This document shows, piece after piece, positions 7,334 through 16,496 of a stretch of DNA of 64,000 nt; position 1 is the stretch's first letter, and every line of letters starts with the position of its first letter. Source of the DNA: Chlamydiales bacterium. Its GTDB lineage: Bacteria; Chlamydiota; Chlamydiia; Chlamydiales; Rhabdochlamydiaceae. The stretch lies in NCBI GenBank assembly GCA_016185065.1, contig JACPOL010000010.1, positions 62,001 to 126,000 on the forward strand. The letters are read 5' to 3'. The translations under genes and the position numbers were made by a program. Under the pieces are notes generated by a model. The model did no database searches. It saw nothing but the letters and a program-made list of their open reading frames with translations, and had not been told where the DNA came from.

Positions 7334-8391
7334 TTCAGGGCGAAAGGCTGAAAGTCAGCCGGAAGACTCTCTTGGAAGTGCTTCTCTTCAAAACTGAACT
7401 TCTGGCGCAGCTTTGCAAGATATTGAGCTGTCTCCCTATCAGCGGCTTTTCCGGCGAGCTCTTCAAAGAGGGTATCAGAGACCTTTTCAAAAGGAGGAGG
7501 CTCTTTTTTGATGTGATCTTTCAGGTGAAAAATTCTGTAGACAAGACTTCCATCCTTGCTGGGTTGGGCAAGAGGAGCGCTGATCGCTCCTGGAACAAGT
7601 TTAGAGAGGGTCTCTCTGTGGCTAGCCGATAGACTTTTATCAGCTACTTCATAAGGAGGAGAGAGTGTGAGAGTAATCGAAGGATCGACCCCTTCTTCTG
7701 TGGAGATTTTTTCGTAAACAGTTTGAAGCGAAGTGTCTGGGGTGTTCAGAAGCGCTTCTGCTTTTTGAGTGAGGGGAGCCAGGAGAGCGCTATCCACTGC
7801 GCGGATTGAAAGTACCTGATATTTCCACTCTTCGGCAGGAGGGTTTTTTTGACAGAACTCCTTATATGCCGCTTTAATGTCTTGAGGGCTGACGCTTAAG
7901 ATCGCCTTCGAGTTAATTTTGAACCATTGCATCCGGCTTACAACTATTTCTGCATGGATCATTTCGCGAGCTTCTTCATATGTAATTCCGATGCTCTCTA
8001 AATTCGCCATGACGTTAGGCCCGAAGCGCTCTTGAAGGCTCTCACGCACCTCTCCATCGCTCACTTTTAGTTCAATTGTCTCGGCGTCTGCGAGCATCAG
8101 CTCATTATCAATCATCTGGGAGAGCGTGTTGCGCCACTGAGTAGTGTAGAACTGGTAGCGCGCTGCCTTTGAAGAGGCGTATTGTGGGTAAGCTCGATTT
8201 AAGAAGACATCCATCTTCTTGACGACATCGACGACCGAGATCGTCTTGCCGTTAATCTTTGCAAGGATTCTGTTGTTGATAACGAGATGCTGAGGCTCCT
8301 CGTAGGAGGTAGGCATTCCGAGCGGCTCAACCGCTTGGCTAGATAGCGACGCACCCAGAACAAATAGAGCGAGAAGAGATTTTTTCAACAT
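7330..8391 (-). CDS. SurA-like periplasmic chaperone / peptidyl-prolyl isomerase domain protein
   Basis: The 353-residue product starts with a signal peptide (MLKKSLLALFVLGASLSSQA). An N-terminal SurA-like domain follows (INGKTISVVDVVKKMD; MIDNELMLADAE, which aligns with the LIDxxLxxxxA signature). A C-terminal region recalls a parvulin/rotamase fold (LVPGAISAPLAQPSKDGSLVYRI in outline), though its isomerase residues are not obvious. The likely role is escorting outer-membrane proteins through the periplasm. I chose the ATG at 8391 because it opens the signal peptide; the longer frame to 8523 overlaps the upstream methyltransferase gene. The stop overlaps the rsmA start. Confidence 0.75.
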   Translation of the reverse strand: MLKKSLLALFVLGASLSSQAVEPLGMPTSYEEPQHLVINNRILAKINGKTISVVDVVKKMDVFLNRAYPQYASSKAARYQFYTTQWRNTLSQMIDNELMLADAETIELKVSDGEVRESLQERFGPNVMANLESIGITYEEAREMIHAEIVVSRMQWFKINSKAILSVSPQDIKAAYKEFCQKNPPAEEWKYQVLSIRAVDSALLAPLTQKAEALLNTPDTSLQTVYEKISTEEGVDPSITLTLSPPYEVADKSLSASHRETLSKLVPGAISAPLAQPSKDGSLVYRIFHLKDHIKKEPPPFEKVSDTLFEELAGKAADRETAQYLAKLRQKFSFEEKHFQESLPADFQPFALK

Positions 8392-8437
8392 GACAGCAAG
8401 ATACCACAGACAGTTTTTTTGATCACATTTTGTTTGT

Positions 8438-9565
8438 TCACTTTCTTTTGAAGACGGCGCCGAAGAAGCCATCCATGCCGCCTCTCTCGGGATGGGAAGC
8501 GAAGACCGGCTTTTCAAGCTCAACGGGAAAGTGCTCTAGAAAAAAGGCGATCTGCTGCTCGTTTTCTTGGGGGAGGATGCTGCATGTCGAGTAGACGAGG
8601 CGCCCCTTCGGAGCTAAGAATTCAAGGGCTTCAGCGAAGATCTCTCTCTGCTCAAGGACGAGTCTCTCCACCTGCTCTGGGTCGAATCTCCACTTCATAT
8701 CGGGGTTTCTGCGCAAAGTTCCCGTCCCGCTGCAAGGGACGTCGATGAGAACCCAGTCCATCTTTCCTTTTAACTTCTTCTTATAAGGATCGTCTGAAGG
8801 GAGGACCTGCGCATTCTGGATGCCAGCGCGTCTGAGTCTCTTTTTTGCTTCAAGAAGAGCGCGCGGACGAACATCATGGAGAAAGATCTGTCCCTTCGCC
8901 TTTGTTTGTGGCGCAAATGCGAGAGTCTTCCCGCCAGAGCCTGCACAGAAGTCGAGGATCTGCTCTCCTGGCGTTGGCTGCACGAGAGCGGCGATCAGCT
9001 GGCTCCCCTCATCCTGCACTTCAAATAGTCCCTCTTTGAACTCTTCCAATCCGAAAAAATTAATTTTTTTATGAAAGACGATTCCCGAAGGAGAAACTGG
9101 GCTTAAAGAGATGGAGTAGAGGCTTTTCCATTTTTCAAAAAGGGCGTCTCGCGAAATTTTTATCTCATTCACGCGCACAGTAGTGGGCGCAGTTGTATTG
9201 CTAATAAAGCAGAGCTCGTCGCATCTGGCATCTCCGTACGCTGCTCGAAAGATCTCATAGAGAGACTTTGGAAAACTAACCCGAATATGCGGGGGGATTT
9301 CACTCTTTCCTCGGAAGTCTAGCGGGTTGATCGAGTCAAAAAGAGAGAGGCGCGTCTGCCATGTGGCGGGCTTAGGAAGAAAGTGGTCGAGCAGTCCTCG
9401 CCAGCGGATCATTCCATAAATTGCTTCACAGATTGTGCGTCTATCATTTGCTCCCACGGCCTTATGCGCGCGGAAGTATCCAGACAGAAAGAGATCAAGA
9501 GGAAGCTGATGATCCTCAAACTTTTCTAAGATGGTAAAAAGATGGTGTCTCTGAAAGGTATTCAT
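8438..9565 (-). CDS. rsmB: RsmB/NOP2/Sun-family rRNA (cytosine-C5) methyltransferase
   Basis: The protein methylates a cytosine in 16S rRNA, using SAM. It is 375 residues. The N-terminal NusB-like helical region (TILEKFEDHQLPLDLFLSGY) is followed by the catalytic domain: DFCAGSGGKT (SAM loop), then DVPCSGTGTLRRNPD and YSTCSILPQENE, the two catalytic cysteines of the family, and finally DGFFGAVFKR. It is called fmu in chlamydial annotations (CT553). It is the first gene of the operon, with the surA-like gene starting 46 bases after its stop. Confidence 0.9.
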   Translation of the reverse strand: MNTFQRHHLFTILEKFEDHQLPLDLFLSGYFRAHKAVGANDRRTICEAIYGMIRWRGLLDHFLPKPATWQTRLSLFDSINPLDFRGKSEIPPHIRVSFPKSLYEIFRAAYGDARCDELCFISNTTAPTTVRVNEIKISRDALFEKWKSLYSISLSPVSPSGIVFHKKINFFGLEEFKEGLFEVQDEGSQLIAALVQPTPGEQILDFCAGSGGKTLAFAPQTKAKGQIFLHDVRPRALLEAKKRLRRAGIQNAQVLPSDDPYKKKLKGKMDWVLIDVPCSGTGTLRRNPDMKWRFDPEQVERLVLEQREIFAEALEFLAPKGRLVYSTCSILPQENEQQIAFFLEHFPVELEKPVFASHPERGGMDGFFGAVFKRK

Positions 9566-9566
9566 T

Positions 9567-9748
9567 AGATCTCTTGCGCAACCTCATTTATTTCACAAAA
9601 TCGTTCTTTTTTCGCGGATTTTTATCGCTCTCTCTCGCCGACTCTTTAGAGTCGACTCGCTCGTTTGATCCGAAACTGCGAGCAGTTTCTAAAAATCGGC
9701 AAAAAAACCTCCGATTTTTTCAAACAAAGCAGGTTGCGCAAGAGATCT
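9567..9748. repeat. Long palindromic element with 18-bp perfect arms
   Basis: AGATCTCTTGCGCAACCT (9567-9584) is the exact reverse complement of 9731-9748. Inside are further complementary pieces: a TTTTTTCGCGGATTTTTA-type arm with AAAAATCGGCAAAAAA, a GACTCT-TT-AGAGTC hairpin, and GAAACTG-CGAG-CAGTTTC. The 182-base unit begins two bases past the rsmB start and fills most of the divergent gap. It is much longer than a terminator and there is no gene ending here. No coding frame is credible. Confidence 0.7.
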
Positions 9749-9833
9749 ATCAGAGAAGAGTATATCCGCAAAGAAGGTTGATTTGTACGAAAAAAAACTT
9801 TATGACAGAGTGAAAAGAAACTTGGGAGTCGAG

Positions 9834-10298
9834 ATGAAAACTTTATTTGCTGTTCTAGGTCGGATCTTGCTTAGTCTTATTTTTATACTATCGGGCATAG
9901 GTAAAATTTTTGACTGGCCGGGGACAGAGTCCTACCTAATTAATGCGCTATGCGACCTGCTCAACTACACGCAGAGCATCGTCTGGGCGCAAGATCTACT
10001 GCAGATGGCAATTCCGGTAACCCCTCAGCTGCTGATCGTCGCCACCATATTTGAACTCTTAGGCGGTGTTATGATGTTTTTTGGGATACAGGTTCGCTTC
10101 GCAGCTTTTCTGCTTTCAGCTTTCCTCATCCCCGTAACACTCACCTTCCACCACTTCTGGTTTTTAGAGGGCCCAGATCGCCAGCTTCAGATGATCATGT
10201 TCCTCAAGAATTTAAGTATCTTGGGAGGCCTCTTCTATATATTAGGAGTCGGTAAAGGCAGCTCTTCGTCCCCTAAAAAGGCGAAAGAAAGTGATTAG
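9834..10298 (+). CDS. DoxX family membrane protein
   Basis: The protein is 154 residues with four predicted transmembrane helices. The first begins VLGRILLSLIFILSGIGKIFDW, whose G-KIFDW end is typical of DoxX proteins. The others are near residues 65-80, 85-105 and 125-140. Family members are linked to thiol oxidation and quinone-dependent redox in some bacteria, but the function here is not established. ATG 9834 is preceded by GGGAGTCGAG. The frame to 9783 would add an implausible Lys-rich leader. The 3' end overlaps the lnt start by eight bases. Confidence 0.75.
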   Translation: MKTLFAVLGRILLSLIFILSGIGKIFDWPGTESYLINALCDLLNYTQSIVWAQDLLQMAIPVTPQLLIVATIFELLGGVMMFFGIQVRFAAFLLSAFLIPVTLTFHHFWFLEGPDRQLQMIMFLKNLSILGGLFYILGVGKGSSSSPKKAKESD

Positions 10299-11976
10299 AC
10301 CTTCTCAATGGGTTTTATCTTTTCTCAGCTTTCTGATCGTGGCATTTGGCCAGCCGAGCTGGATCCCCTGGCTTGCCCCTGTGGCAGCGGCAATCGGATT
10401 TGCTCTCTTCTGGAGAGTGTTAATCGGTTTCCAAACTAGGTTCGCCCGTTTTTGCGCGGCGTCGATCTGGTTCACTCTCGTCCAGTGCATCCAACTCTCT
10501 TGGATGACCTCTATCGATTTTCAGGGAGTCTACATCCTCTTCGCCTACTTCTGGCTCGCTACCTGGCTCGGTGTTCAGTTTGGCCTTCTCTCTCTCTTGA
10601 TTCCTCGGGAAGGCCCAATCAGATCGATGAGGATTCTAGCAGTCGCCTCGCTCTGGGCTCTGATCGAATGGTCGCGCTTCTACTTCTTATGCGGCTTCTC
10701 GTGGAGCCCTTCCGGACTTGCTCTGACCTCTTGCCTCACCTCCCTGCAGTTTGCAACTGTTGGAGGCGTGTTGGGACTCTCTTTCTGGGTCATGCTCGTT
10801 AACGCGGCTGCGTATAATGTTCTAGATGCCTGTTTTAACAGGCGCCTACCTGCGCTAAAGGGCGCTGTTTTATGGATTGGACTCGCAGCTTTTCCCTATC
10901 TGTTTGGAGTGCTTCATCTGAATTATCACGAGGAGCAGCTCGCGGCACATCCCCCTGAAAAAGAGCTTACCGTGGCCCTCATTCAGACAGGTCTCTTGCC
11001 CCCAGAGAAGCTCGTTCTTCAAGAGCATCTCCACCACTTCATCTCTCCCTGGGAGCAGTGGAAGCGCATTCTCATTTTTTTAAAATCTGTTGAAAGCTCT
11101 TCACTAGACCTTATTGTCTTTCCGGAGGTCGCCGTTCCATTCCATTGCGATAAAACGATCTACCCCCTTGAAAGTGTGATTCAGATATTGAGGCAGGAGC
11201 TCGGAGAGGGGGTTCTCAAGACTCTCCCGCCCCTTCAATTTCCTTTTGCAGGGAAGAAGTGGATCGGGAGTGAAGAGAGGTGGATGGTTTCAAATAGCTA
11301 CTGGACGCAGGCGATCTCTAACTACTTTGAGTCTGAGGTGGTGATCGGGTTAGAACATGAAGATCGGGATAGTAAAAAAAGTTATAATGCAGCCTTCTAT
11401 TTCGCTCCCAATCAAACAGAGGTCGGACGTTATGAGAAGCAGATCCTCCTTCCTATGGCCGAATACCTGCCTTGCAGAAGTTTTCTTCCCTTCGTAGAGA
11501 CCTATGGAATTAAAGATTTTTTTACAAAAGGAGAGGGGGCGAAGGTATTTGGAGAGGCTGCTGCTCTTTCTATTTCAATCTGTTATGAAGAGACCTTTCC
11601 AGATCTAATCCGTGAAAATCGTCTCAAGGGAGCAGAGATTCTAGTTAATGTCACCAATGACAACTGGTATCCCTCATCTAAGCTCCCTCAGCAGCACTAC
11701 GATCTAGGCAGATTAAGAGCTGTCGAAAATGGGTTCCCTCTTTTTCGCGCGTGTAACACCGGGGTGAGCGCAGCGATCGACAGTCTTGGTCGTCCAGCCT
11801 GTATCATGTGCGAGCTGGGTGATGATAAGCAGTACCTCTCAGGACCCCTTGTTGCAACGCTTCCTATCTATCACTACAAGACCCTTTATACCTTCTCTGG
11901 CGACGGTGGCGTAGTAGGTCTTTCTCTTATTTTATTTGGGACTTTTTTGAGACTTAGAAAAAACCGTAATTGGTAA
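10291..11976 (+). CDS. lnt: Apolipoprotein N-acyltransferase
   Basis: Lnt adds the third acyl chain to the N-terminal Cys of lipoproteins on the periplasmic face of the inner membrane. The 561-residue protein has about six N-terminal membrane helices. A nitrilase-like domain from about residue 225 holds the catalytic triad E279 (FPEVAVP), K383 (RYEKQILLP) and C431 (ISICYEETF). A last membrane helix lies near 540-555. It starts with GTG inside the end of the doxX-like gene, implying coupling. The order lnt-lpxC-fabZ-lpxA-fmt is the chlamydial one (cutE in C. trachomatis). Confidence 0.92.
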   Translation: MIRPSQWVLSFLSFLIVAFGQPSWIPWLAPVAAAIGFALFWRVLIGFQTRFARFCAASIWFTLVQCIQLSWMTSIDFQGVYILFAYFWLATWLGVQFGLLSLLIPREGPIRSMRILAVASLWALIEWSRFYFLCGFSWSPSGLALTSCLTSLQFATVGGVLGLSFWVMLVNAAAYNVLDACFNRRLPALKGAVLWIGLAAFPYLFGVLHLNYHEEQLAAHPPEKELTVALIQTGLLPPEKLVLQEHLHHFISPWEQWKRILIFLKSVESSSLDLIVFPEVAVPFHCDKTIYPLESVIQILRQELGEGVLKTLPPLQFPFAGKKWIGSEERWMVSNSYWTQAISNYFESEVVIGLEHEDRDSKKSYNAAFYFAPNQTEVGRYEKQILLPMAEYLPCRSFLPFVETYGIKDFFTKGEGAKVFGEAAALSISICYEETFPDLIRENRLKGAEILVNVTNDNWYPSSKLPQQHYDLGRLRAVENGFPLFRACNTGVSAAIDSLGRPACIMCELGDDKQYLSGPLVATLPIYHYKTLYTFSGDGGVVGLSLILFGTFLRLRKNRNW

Positions 11977-12085
11977 TTTATTATTTTGAATATTTCAAAA
12001 TCGCTTGCTGAAAATAGAGAGGTCGGATAAGTTTCTAGCGATTATATTGCTGTCATCGTAAATTAAGAAACTTGAGAGGTCTGGT

Positions 12086-12988
12086 TTGTCCTTTCCTTGT
12101 ACGCTCCCTGAAATTCATAACACTCCGCATACATATACGCGGACCAAGCAGCGCACTCTGCAGCGCTCGGTCTCTATTTCTGGAGTTGGAGTTTTTACAG
12201 GAGAGAAGACCACCCTCCGCCTCTGCCCTGCAGAAGCCGATACAGGCATTCTTTTTCAGCGCCTAGATCTTCCTCACAAACCTTTTCTTCCTGCGACTTT
12301 AGACCATGTGCAAGGGACCCCGCGCTGCACAATGATTGGAATTCAAGGCGTGCTGGTTCAAACTGTCGAACACCTTCTCTCTGCTCTTAAAGCGTATCAG
12401 ATCGATAACGTTTTAATTGAGATCAGAGGTCCCGAAGTGCCTATTCTAGATGGAAGCGCGCGCGGCTTTGTCGAGCTGATCGAGCAAGCTGGCGTCTGCG
12501 TATTAGGCGAAGAGCGGACTCAAGGCAAGCTCGAGGCTCCTGTCTTCTGGTCGCAAAAAGAGACTCACTTAGTAGCCATCCCTTCAGATGAGTATAGAGT
12601 TAGCTACACACTCCACTATCCGCACAGCGATTTTATCGGCTCTCAATTCTACTCCATAGTCGTCGATGAGACGCGTTACAAGGAGGAGATCGCCTCCTCT
12701 AGAACCTTCTCTCTGTACGAGGATGTCGCCCCGCTCATTGAAAAGGGCTTTTTAAAGGGTGGAAGTTTTGAAAGCGGAATTCTAATTAAAGACAACGCAG
12801 TGGCAAATCCAGGAGGGCTCCGTTTCAAAGATGAGATGGTGCGCCACAAGGTGCTCGATCTGATCGGAGATCTCTCTTTAATGGCTATCTCGTTTTCAGC
12901 CCATATTATCGCCATCCGCTCGGGTCATACGTCGAATATCGCCTTTGCAAAAGAGTTAGCAAAATATATCAAGATGGAGAACGCCTAA
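12086..12988 (+). CDS. lpxC: UDP-3-O-acyl-N-acetylglucosamine deacetylase
   Basis: LpxC catalyses the committed, zinc-dependent deacetylation of lipid A synthesis in the cytosol. The product is 300 residues. Zinc ligands H96 (QTVEHLLSAL), H254 and D258 (RHKVLDLIGD) and the general base H281 (SGHTSN) are all in place. I chose the TTG at 12086 because GAGAGG lies six bases before it and no ATG fits. The stop TAA shares a base with the fabZ ATG (TAATG), so the two are translationally coupled. Confidence 0.93.
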   Translation: MSFPCTLPEIHNTPHTYTRTKQRTLQRSVSISGVGVFTGEKTTLRLCPAEADTGILFQRLDLPHKPFLPATLDHVQGTPRCTMIGIQGVLVQTVEHLLSALKAYQIDNVLIEIRGPEVPILDGSARGFVELIEQAGVCVLGEERTQGKLEAPVFWSQKETHLVAIPSDEYRVSYTLHYPHSDFIGSQFYSIVVDETRYKEEIASSRTFSLYEDVAPLIEKGFLKGGSFESGILIKDNAVANPGGLRFKDEMVRHKVLDLIGDLSLMAISFSAHIIAIRSGHTSNIAFAKELAKYIKMENA

Positions 12989-13455
12989 TGTCTGTACGTA
13001 CTTCACCTCGACCATTCGTTTTCGATGTGAAGCAGATCGCTCGTATTCTGCCCCATCGCTATCCGTTTCTTCTCGTCGATAGAATTCTCGAGATGAATCT
13101 CGAAGAGAATTTCATCATCGGACAGAAAAACGTCACCTCAAACGAGCAGTTTTTTCAGGGACACTTCCCCGGGGCCCCCATTATGCCCGGCGTGCTTGTA
13201 TTAGAGGCTCTAGCTCAGACAGGTGGTATCCTCGTACACCAGAAGGGCAAGAGCGATAAGATCGCGGTTCTTTTAAATGTAAATAACGCCAAATTTAGAC
13301 GTCCTGTCATGCCCGGAGATGTGCTTATCCTGCACGCTCAGGGGCTCCACGTGAGCAGCAAGGGCGGAAGAATCATGGCAAAGGCGCTAGTAAACGACCA
13401 GTTAGCGGTAGAAGCAGAAATAGGATTTGCTCTCATTGGTATAGAGCAGCTCTAA
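12988..13455 (+). CDS. fabZ: (3R)-hydroxyacyl-ACP dehydratase
   Basis: FabZ dehydrates beta-hydroxyacyl-ACP in fatty acid elongation and competes with LpxA for hydroxymyristoyl-type acyl-ACP, so its place inside the lipid A operon is typical. The 155-residue hot-dog-fold protein has LPHRYPFLLVDRI and the active-site segment GHFPGAPIMPGVLVLEALAQ with H59 and E73. The start overlaps the lpxC stop by one base. Confidence 0.94.
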   Translation: MSVRTSPRPFVFDVKQIARILPHRYPFLLVDRILEMNLEENFIIGQKNVTSNEQFFQGHFPGAPIMPGVLVLEALAQTGGILVHQKGKSDKIAVLLNVNNAKFRRPVMPGDVLILHAQGLHVSSKGGRIMAKALVNDQLAVEAEIGFALIGIEQL

Positions 13456-13479
13456 AAACTCAATAAAGATTGGATTCGC

Positions 13480-14325
13480 ATGTCAAATATTCATCCTTAC
13501 GCGGTCATTGAGCCAGGTGCAATCATCGGCGAGAATGTCACAGTCGAGGCCTATGCAGTGGTGAAAGGAACAGTTACTCTACACGACAATGTCGTGATTA
13601 AATCTCACGCCTACATCGATGGCAACACCACAATTGGCGAAGGAACTGTGATCTGGCCCTCTGCGAGCATCGGCACAAAAACTCAAGATCTGAAATTCCG
13701 CGGTGAGAAGACCTACGTCACCATTGGAAAAAACTGCGAAATCCGCGAGTTTGCGACAATCAACTCCTCTTGCCAAGAGGGCTCTGTTGTTAAGCTCGGC
13801 GATGGATGCCTCATCATGGCCTACTGCCACGTCGCACACAACTGCGAGATCGGCAACCGCGTTATCATGGCAAACAACGCCATGCTGGCGGGTCACGTTG
13901 TCGTAGAAGATTTTGCGATCATTGGTGGCATGACACCAGTCCACCAGTTCTCCCGCATCGGCTGCTACTCGATGGTCGGCGGGTTTAGCCGCATCACACA
14001 CGACGTTCCTCCTTATACGCTAGGAGCTGGCGCTCCATATAAGCTCGGCGGATTAAATCTAATCGGTTTAAAACGCCACGGATTCCCCATCGAGGTGCGC
14101 AGAGCTCTAACAAAAGCGTTCAAGCTCACCTACCGCTCCGGTTTAAGAATTTCAGCAGCTCTCGAGATCATTGAAGATGAAGTGGAGATCAACTCGCACG
14201 TTCGTCACTGGATCGACTTCTGCCGCAATTCAAAACGCGGACTTATCGGCCTCCAAGGAAGCTCTAGCGAAGAAGAGTTTGAGTCGCTCGAAGAGCTCTT
14301 AGAGGAAGAGGAAGCTCAGGTTTAA
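13480..14325 (+). CDS. lpxA: UDP-N-acetylglucosamine acyltransferase
   Basis: LpxA transfers a 3-hydroxyacyl chain to UDP-GlcNAc, the first lipid A step. The N-terminal part is a left-handed beta helix of hexapeptide repeats ([17 protein letters not shown] onward). It includes the catalytic His region [11 protein letters not shown] and HQFSRIG, then the C-terminal helical domain. At 281 residues it is slightly longer than usual. The extra length is a Ser/Glu-rich acidic tail ([18 protein letters not shown]) of unknown use. It lies eight bases before fmt. Confidence 0.94.
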   Translation: MSNIHPYAVIEPGAIIGENVTVEAYAVVKGTVTLHDNVVIKSHAYIDGNTTIGEGTVIWPSASIGTKTQDLKFRGEKTYVTIGKNCEIREFATINSSCQEGSVVKLGDGCLIMAYCHVAHNCEIGNRVIMANNAMLAGHVVVEDFAIIGGMTPVHQFSRIGCYSMVGGFSRITHDVPPYTLGAGAPYKLGGLNLIGLKRHGFPIEVRRALTKAFKLTYRSGLRISAALEIIEDEVEINSHVRHWIDFCRNSKRGLIGLQGSSSEEEFESLEELLEEEEAQV

Positions 14326-14332
14326 ATTCTAG

Positions 14333-15274
14333 ATGCGTATTGTCTTTCTAGGAACAAGCTCCTTTGCGGCAAGTGTTCTAGAATATCTATTTCAAGAAAA
14401 AATTTCTGTTGTCGCTGTCGTCACAAGGCCCGATCGCCCGTTTGGTAGATCGCAGCGCGTCTCCTCTCCTCCCGTTAAAGAGTGTGTGCAGAGGCTCAAG
14501 CCCGAGATTCCTCTGTTTCAACCCGAAAAGGCCTCTACTCCCGAGTTTGCAGAGATTCTTGCCGCTTTTCAAGCCGACCTCTTTGTCGTTGTGGCCTACG
14601 GAGAGATTCTCAAAAAGAACATTCTCGACCTCCCGAAGATGGGAGCGATCAATATCCACACTAGCCTCCTGCCAAAGTACCGTGGAGCCGCTCCCATGCA
14701 GCGCTGTCTGATGGATGGATGCGCGGAAACTGGAGTGAGCATCATGGAGATGGTTCTGCAGATGGATGCTGGGGATCTTATCGAAGTTGTTAAGCTCCCT
14801 ATCCCTGAAGAGATGACCCATGGAGAACTCGAAAAAAAACTTTGCGACCTCGCACGCCCTGCTCTCACCAAAGTCATCGAAGATTTTGAGAAGGGGAGAG
14901 TTAAAAAAACTCCTCAAGACCCCTCCCTAGTTACATTCGCTCCGAAAATCACCCCTGAAGAGGAGCAGATTCACTGGAATCTGCCAGCTAAAAAAATTCA
15001 TAACCTCGTTCGAGCCCTCTCTCCCTTCCCTGGCGCCTGGTGCTTTGTGAAGATTGGAGAGGAGAAGAAGCGATTAAAAATTAAACGCGCACGTCTAATT
15101 ACAGAAAAGAGTGGACAGCCAGGCGAGCTTCTCTCCTCGGGTAAAGAGGGGCTTATCGTCGCTTGTGGAGAGCAGGCTCTCCATCTCCTAGAAGTCCAAC
15201 TGGAAGGTAAAAAACTGCTCTCTTCCCAAGAATTTCTACGCGGTCTACACACGCTTCCCTCCTTCCAATTCTAA
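14333..15274 (+). CDS. fmt: Methionyl-tRNA formyltransferase
   Basis: Fmt formylates initiator Met-tRNA using 10-formyl-tetrahydrofolate. The N-terminal Rossmann-like domain has FLGTSSFAASVLEYL. The catalytic residues N107, H109 (INIHTSLLPKYRGAAP) and D145 (QMDAGD) are visible. The C-terminal OB-like tRNA-binding domain runs from about residue 205. At 313 residues it has a normal length. It ends the lipid A cluster. DHFR, which feeds the folate pool, is encoded later in this window. Confidence 0.94.
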   Translation: MRIVFLGTSSFAASVLEYLFQEKISVVAVVTRPDRPFGRSQRVSSPPVKECVQRLKPEIPLFQPEKASTPEFAEILAAFQADLFVVVAYGEILKKNILDLPKMGAINIHTSLLPKYRGAAPMQRCLMDGCAETGVSIMEMVLQMDAGDLIEVVKLPIPEEMTHGELEKKLCDLARPALTKVIEDFEKGRVKKTPQDPSLVTFAPKITPEEEQIHWNLPAKKIHNLVRALSPFPGAWCFVKIGEEKKRLKIKRARLITEKSGQPGELLSSGKEGLIVACGEQALHLLEVQLEGKKLLSSQEFLRGLHTLPSFQF

Positions 15275-15440
15275 TATTTTTTCTTTAACTGCGCAGAGCA
15301 AAATCCCCGTCCAAGAGTAAAAAACAGTTTATTTGGCGTGCTTTTTAATTTCTGTTTATTTGGATTTTGTGTGTTTTTTTGTTTTTAATTTTATTAATAA
15401 ACTAACGATTAATTATGCGTGTATTAAAGAGTTGAGTCGC

Positions 15441-15469
15441 TTTACTTAATTCCGCTCCTGGCGTATGCT
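15441..15469 (+). promoter_or_regulatory. Candidate promoter of the Inc-like gene array
   Basis: TTTACT (15441-15446) and TATGCT (15464-15469) are 17 bases apart, 52 bases before the ATG at 15522. The same -35 variant and spacing occur before gapA. The surrounding 13-mer GCTTTACTTAATT recurs at 16427-16439, upstream of the second gene of the array. Confidence 0.45.
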
Positions 15470-15521
15470 ATCCGCGAATCTTTAAAGTTTCTTAATAACG
15501 TACGCAAAATTGGAGGAATTT

Positions 15522-16388
15522 ATGACTACAGCAGGAGCTACATTTGACGCCAGAAGCTCTCTTGGAACACAAGGGTGCGGATATGACTTTGGCCTTTGTG
15601 GTAAAGTTATGTGGTTAGGAGCGCAAGCTAACAACTACTTTACAGACAGCAACGCTGGCGTAAAGGATGCTGCAAAGCTTTTGAGAACTGGCCCTCAATG
15701 GGTTCAAGTATTTGATTCAAATGCAAGCCCAAGCTGGCACGCAGCGGATAAACTCTTTAAAGGTATAAAAAACTTTGCTGGCGGTACTCTTGAGCTCCCA
15801 GGAAAGATCTGGAACCTCATAGAAAGAGTTGTGCGACTTGAATCAAACCCGAGCCTTGAAACTGGCTATGAGATGGTTGCGGGAGTGAGAAATATGGTCT
15901 CTCCGATCCACGATACTGTTGAGCTCTTGCACGACAATCGCGTGATCAACTTCCCAGGCATGAAGGCTCTTGGCAACCTCAATGCAGCAGCTCTCTTCTG
16001 GACAATGACCGATCTCCTCGTCAGAGACACTAGCCTTTTGATGGGCAAGGTGGAGATCTACATGCAAGCTCCTGCGCCAGGTCAGACTAATGCTAACGAT
16101 AGAGCCGAGTGGTCGCTCAGACAGATCGGCCTGATCACTGTCGACATGTTAAAAGAGATCTCCTACGTTGCGCTTGCAGCGTTTGCACTGATCTCCGCAT
16201 TTTTCTTGACCATTCCACATGTTGGAACCTGGATTCTCGCTTGCGCGACAAGCGCTCTCTTCTTCACTCTTCTTGGAGAGTTCGCAGGAAGATCCTTTAA
16301 GGAGTATGCAGAACGCGTAGATGGAGCGCTCGTAGCGGCAAATCAGAACGCAGCTGCGAAGAAGCTTCCTGTTCCTGTCGCTGTTTAA
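15522..16388 (+). CDS. Putative inclusion-membrane-like protein, array member 1
   Basis: The 288-residue protein has no signal peptide. Its only strong hydrophobic part is a two-helix hairpin near residues 210-255 (EISYVALAAFALISAFF, then WILACATSALFFTLLGEFAG), the bilobed pattern of chlamydial Inc proteins. ATG 15522 has GGAGG directly upstream; the longer TTG frame runs through that site. It is a paralogue of the next three genes, sharing the RQIGL..D-LK-ISYVA block and the VELLHDNRVINF-like segment, but is the most divergent of the four. It lies between fmt and rplC, where C. trachomatis has CT529 (Cap1), an inclusion membrane protein. Function is unknown; inclusion targeting is inference. 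Confidence 0.6.
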   Translation: MTTAGATFDARSSLGTQGCGYDFGLCGKVMWLGAQANNYFTDSNAGVKDAAKLLRTGPQWVQVFDSNASPSWHAADKLFKGIKNFAGGTLELPGKIWNLIERVVRLESNPSLETGYEMVAGVRNMVSPIHDTVELLHDNRVINFPGMKALGNLNAAALFWTMTDLLVRDTSLLMGKVEIYMQAPAPGQTNANDRAEWSLRQIGLITVDMLKEISYVALAAFALISAFFLTIPHVGTWILACATSALFFTLLGEFAGRSFKEYAERVDGALVAANQNAAAKKLPVPVAV

Positions 16389-16402
16389 TAATTTCTTGCT
16401 GA

Positions 16403-16427
16403 CTGTGCCAGCTGCAAGCTGGCACAG
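16403..16427 (+). terminator. Hairpin between array genes 1 and 2
   Basis: A perfect 10-bp stem, CTGTGCCAGC / GCTGGCACAG, with a five-base loop follows the first array gene by 14 bases. It is followed by CTTTACTTAATT rather than a pure T run. It may end the first transcript or set relative expression. Confidence 0.6.
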
Positions 16428-16496
16428 CTTTACTTAATTAGGGCTCTTCTTCTAAAATTTTTTGCTGAAAACTAATAAACTTCATTTCGAGGACAT

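Noticed and set aside
9574..9813. 79-codon plus-strand ORF
   Set aside because: It lies within the palindromic element and has no domain or start signals.
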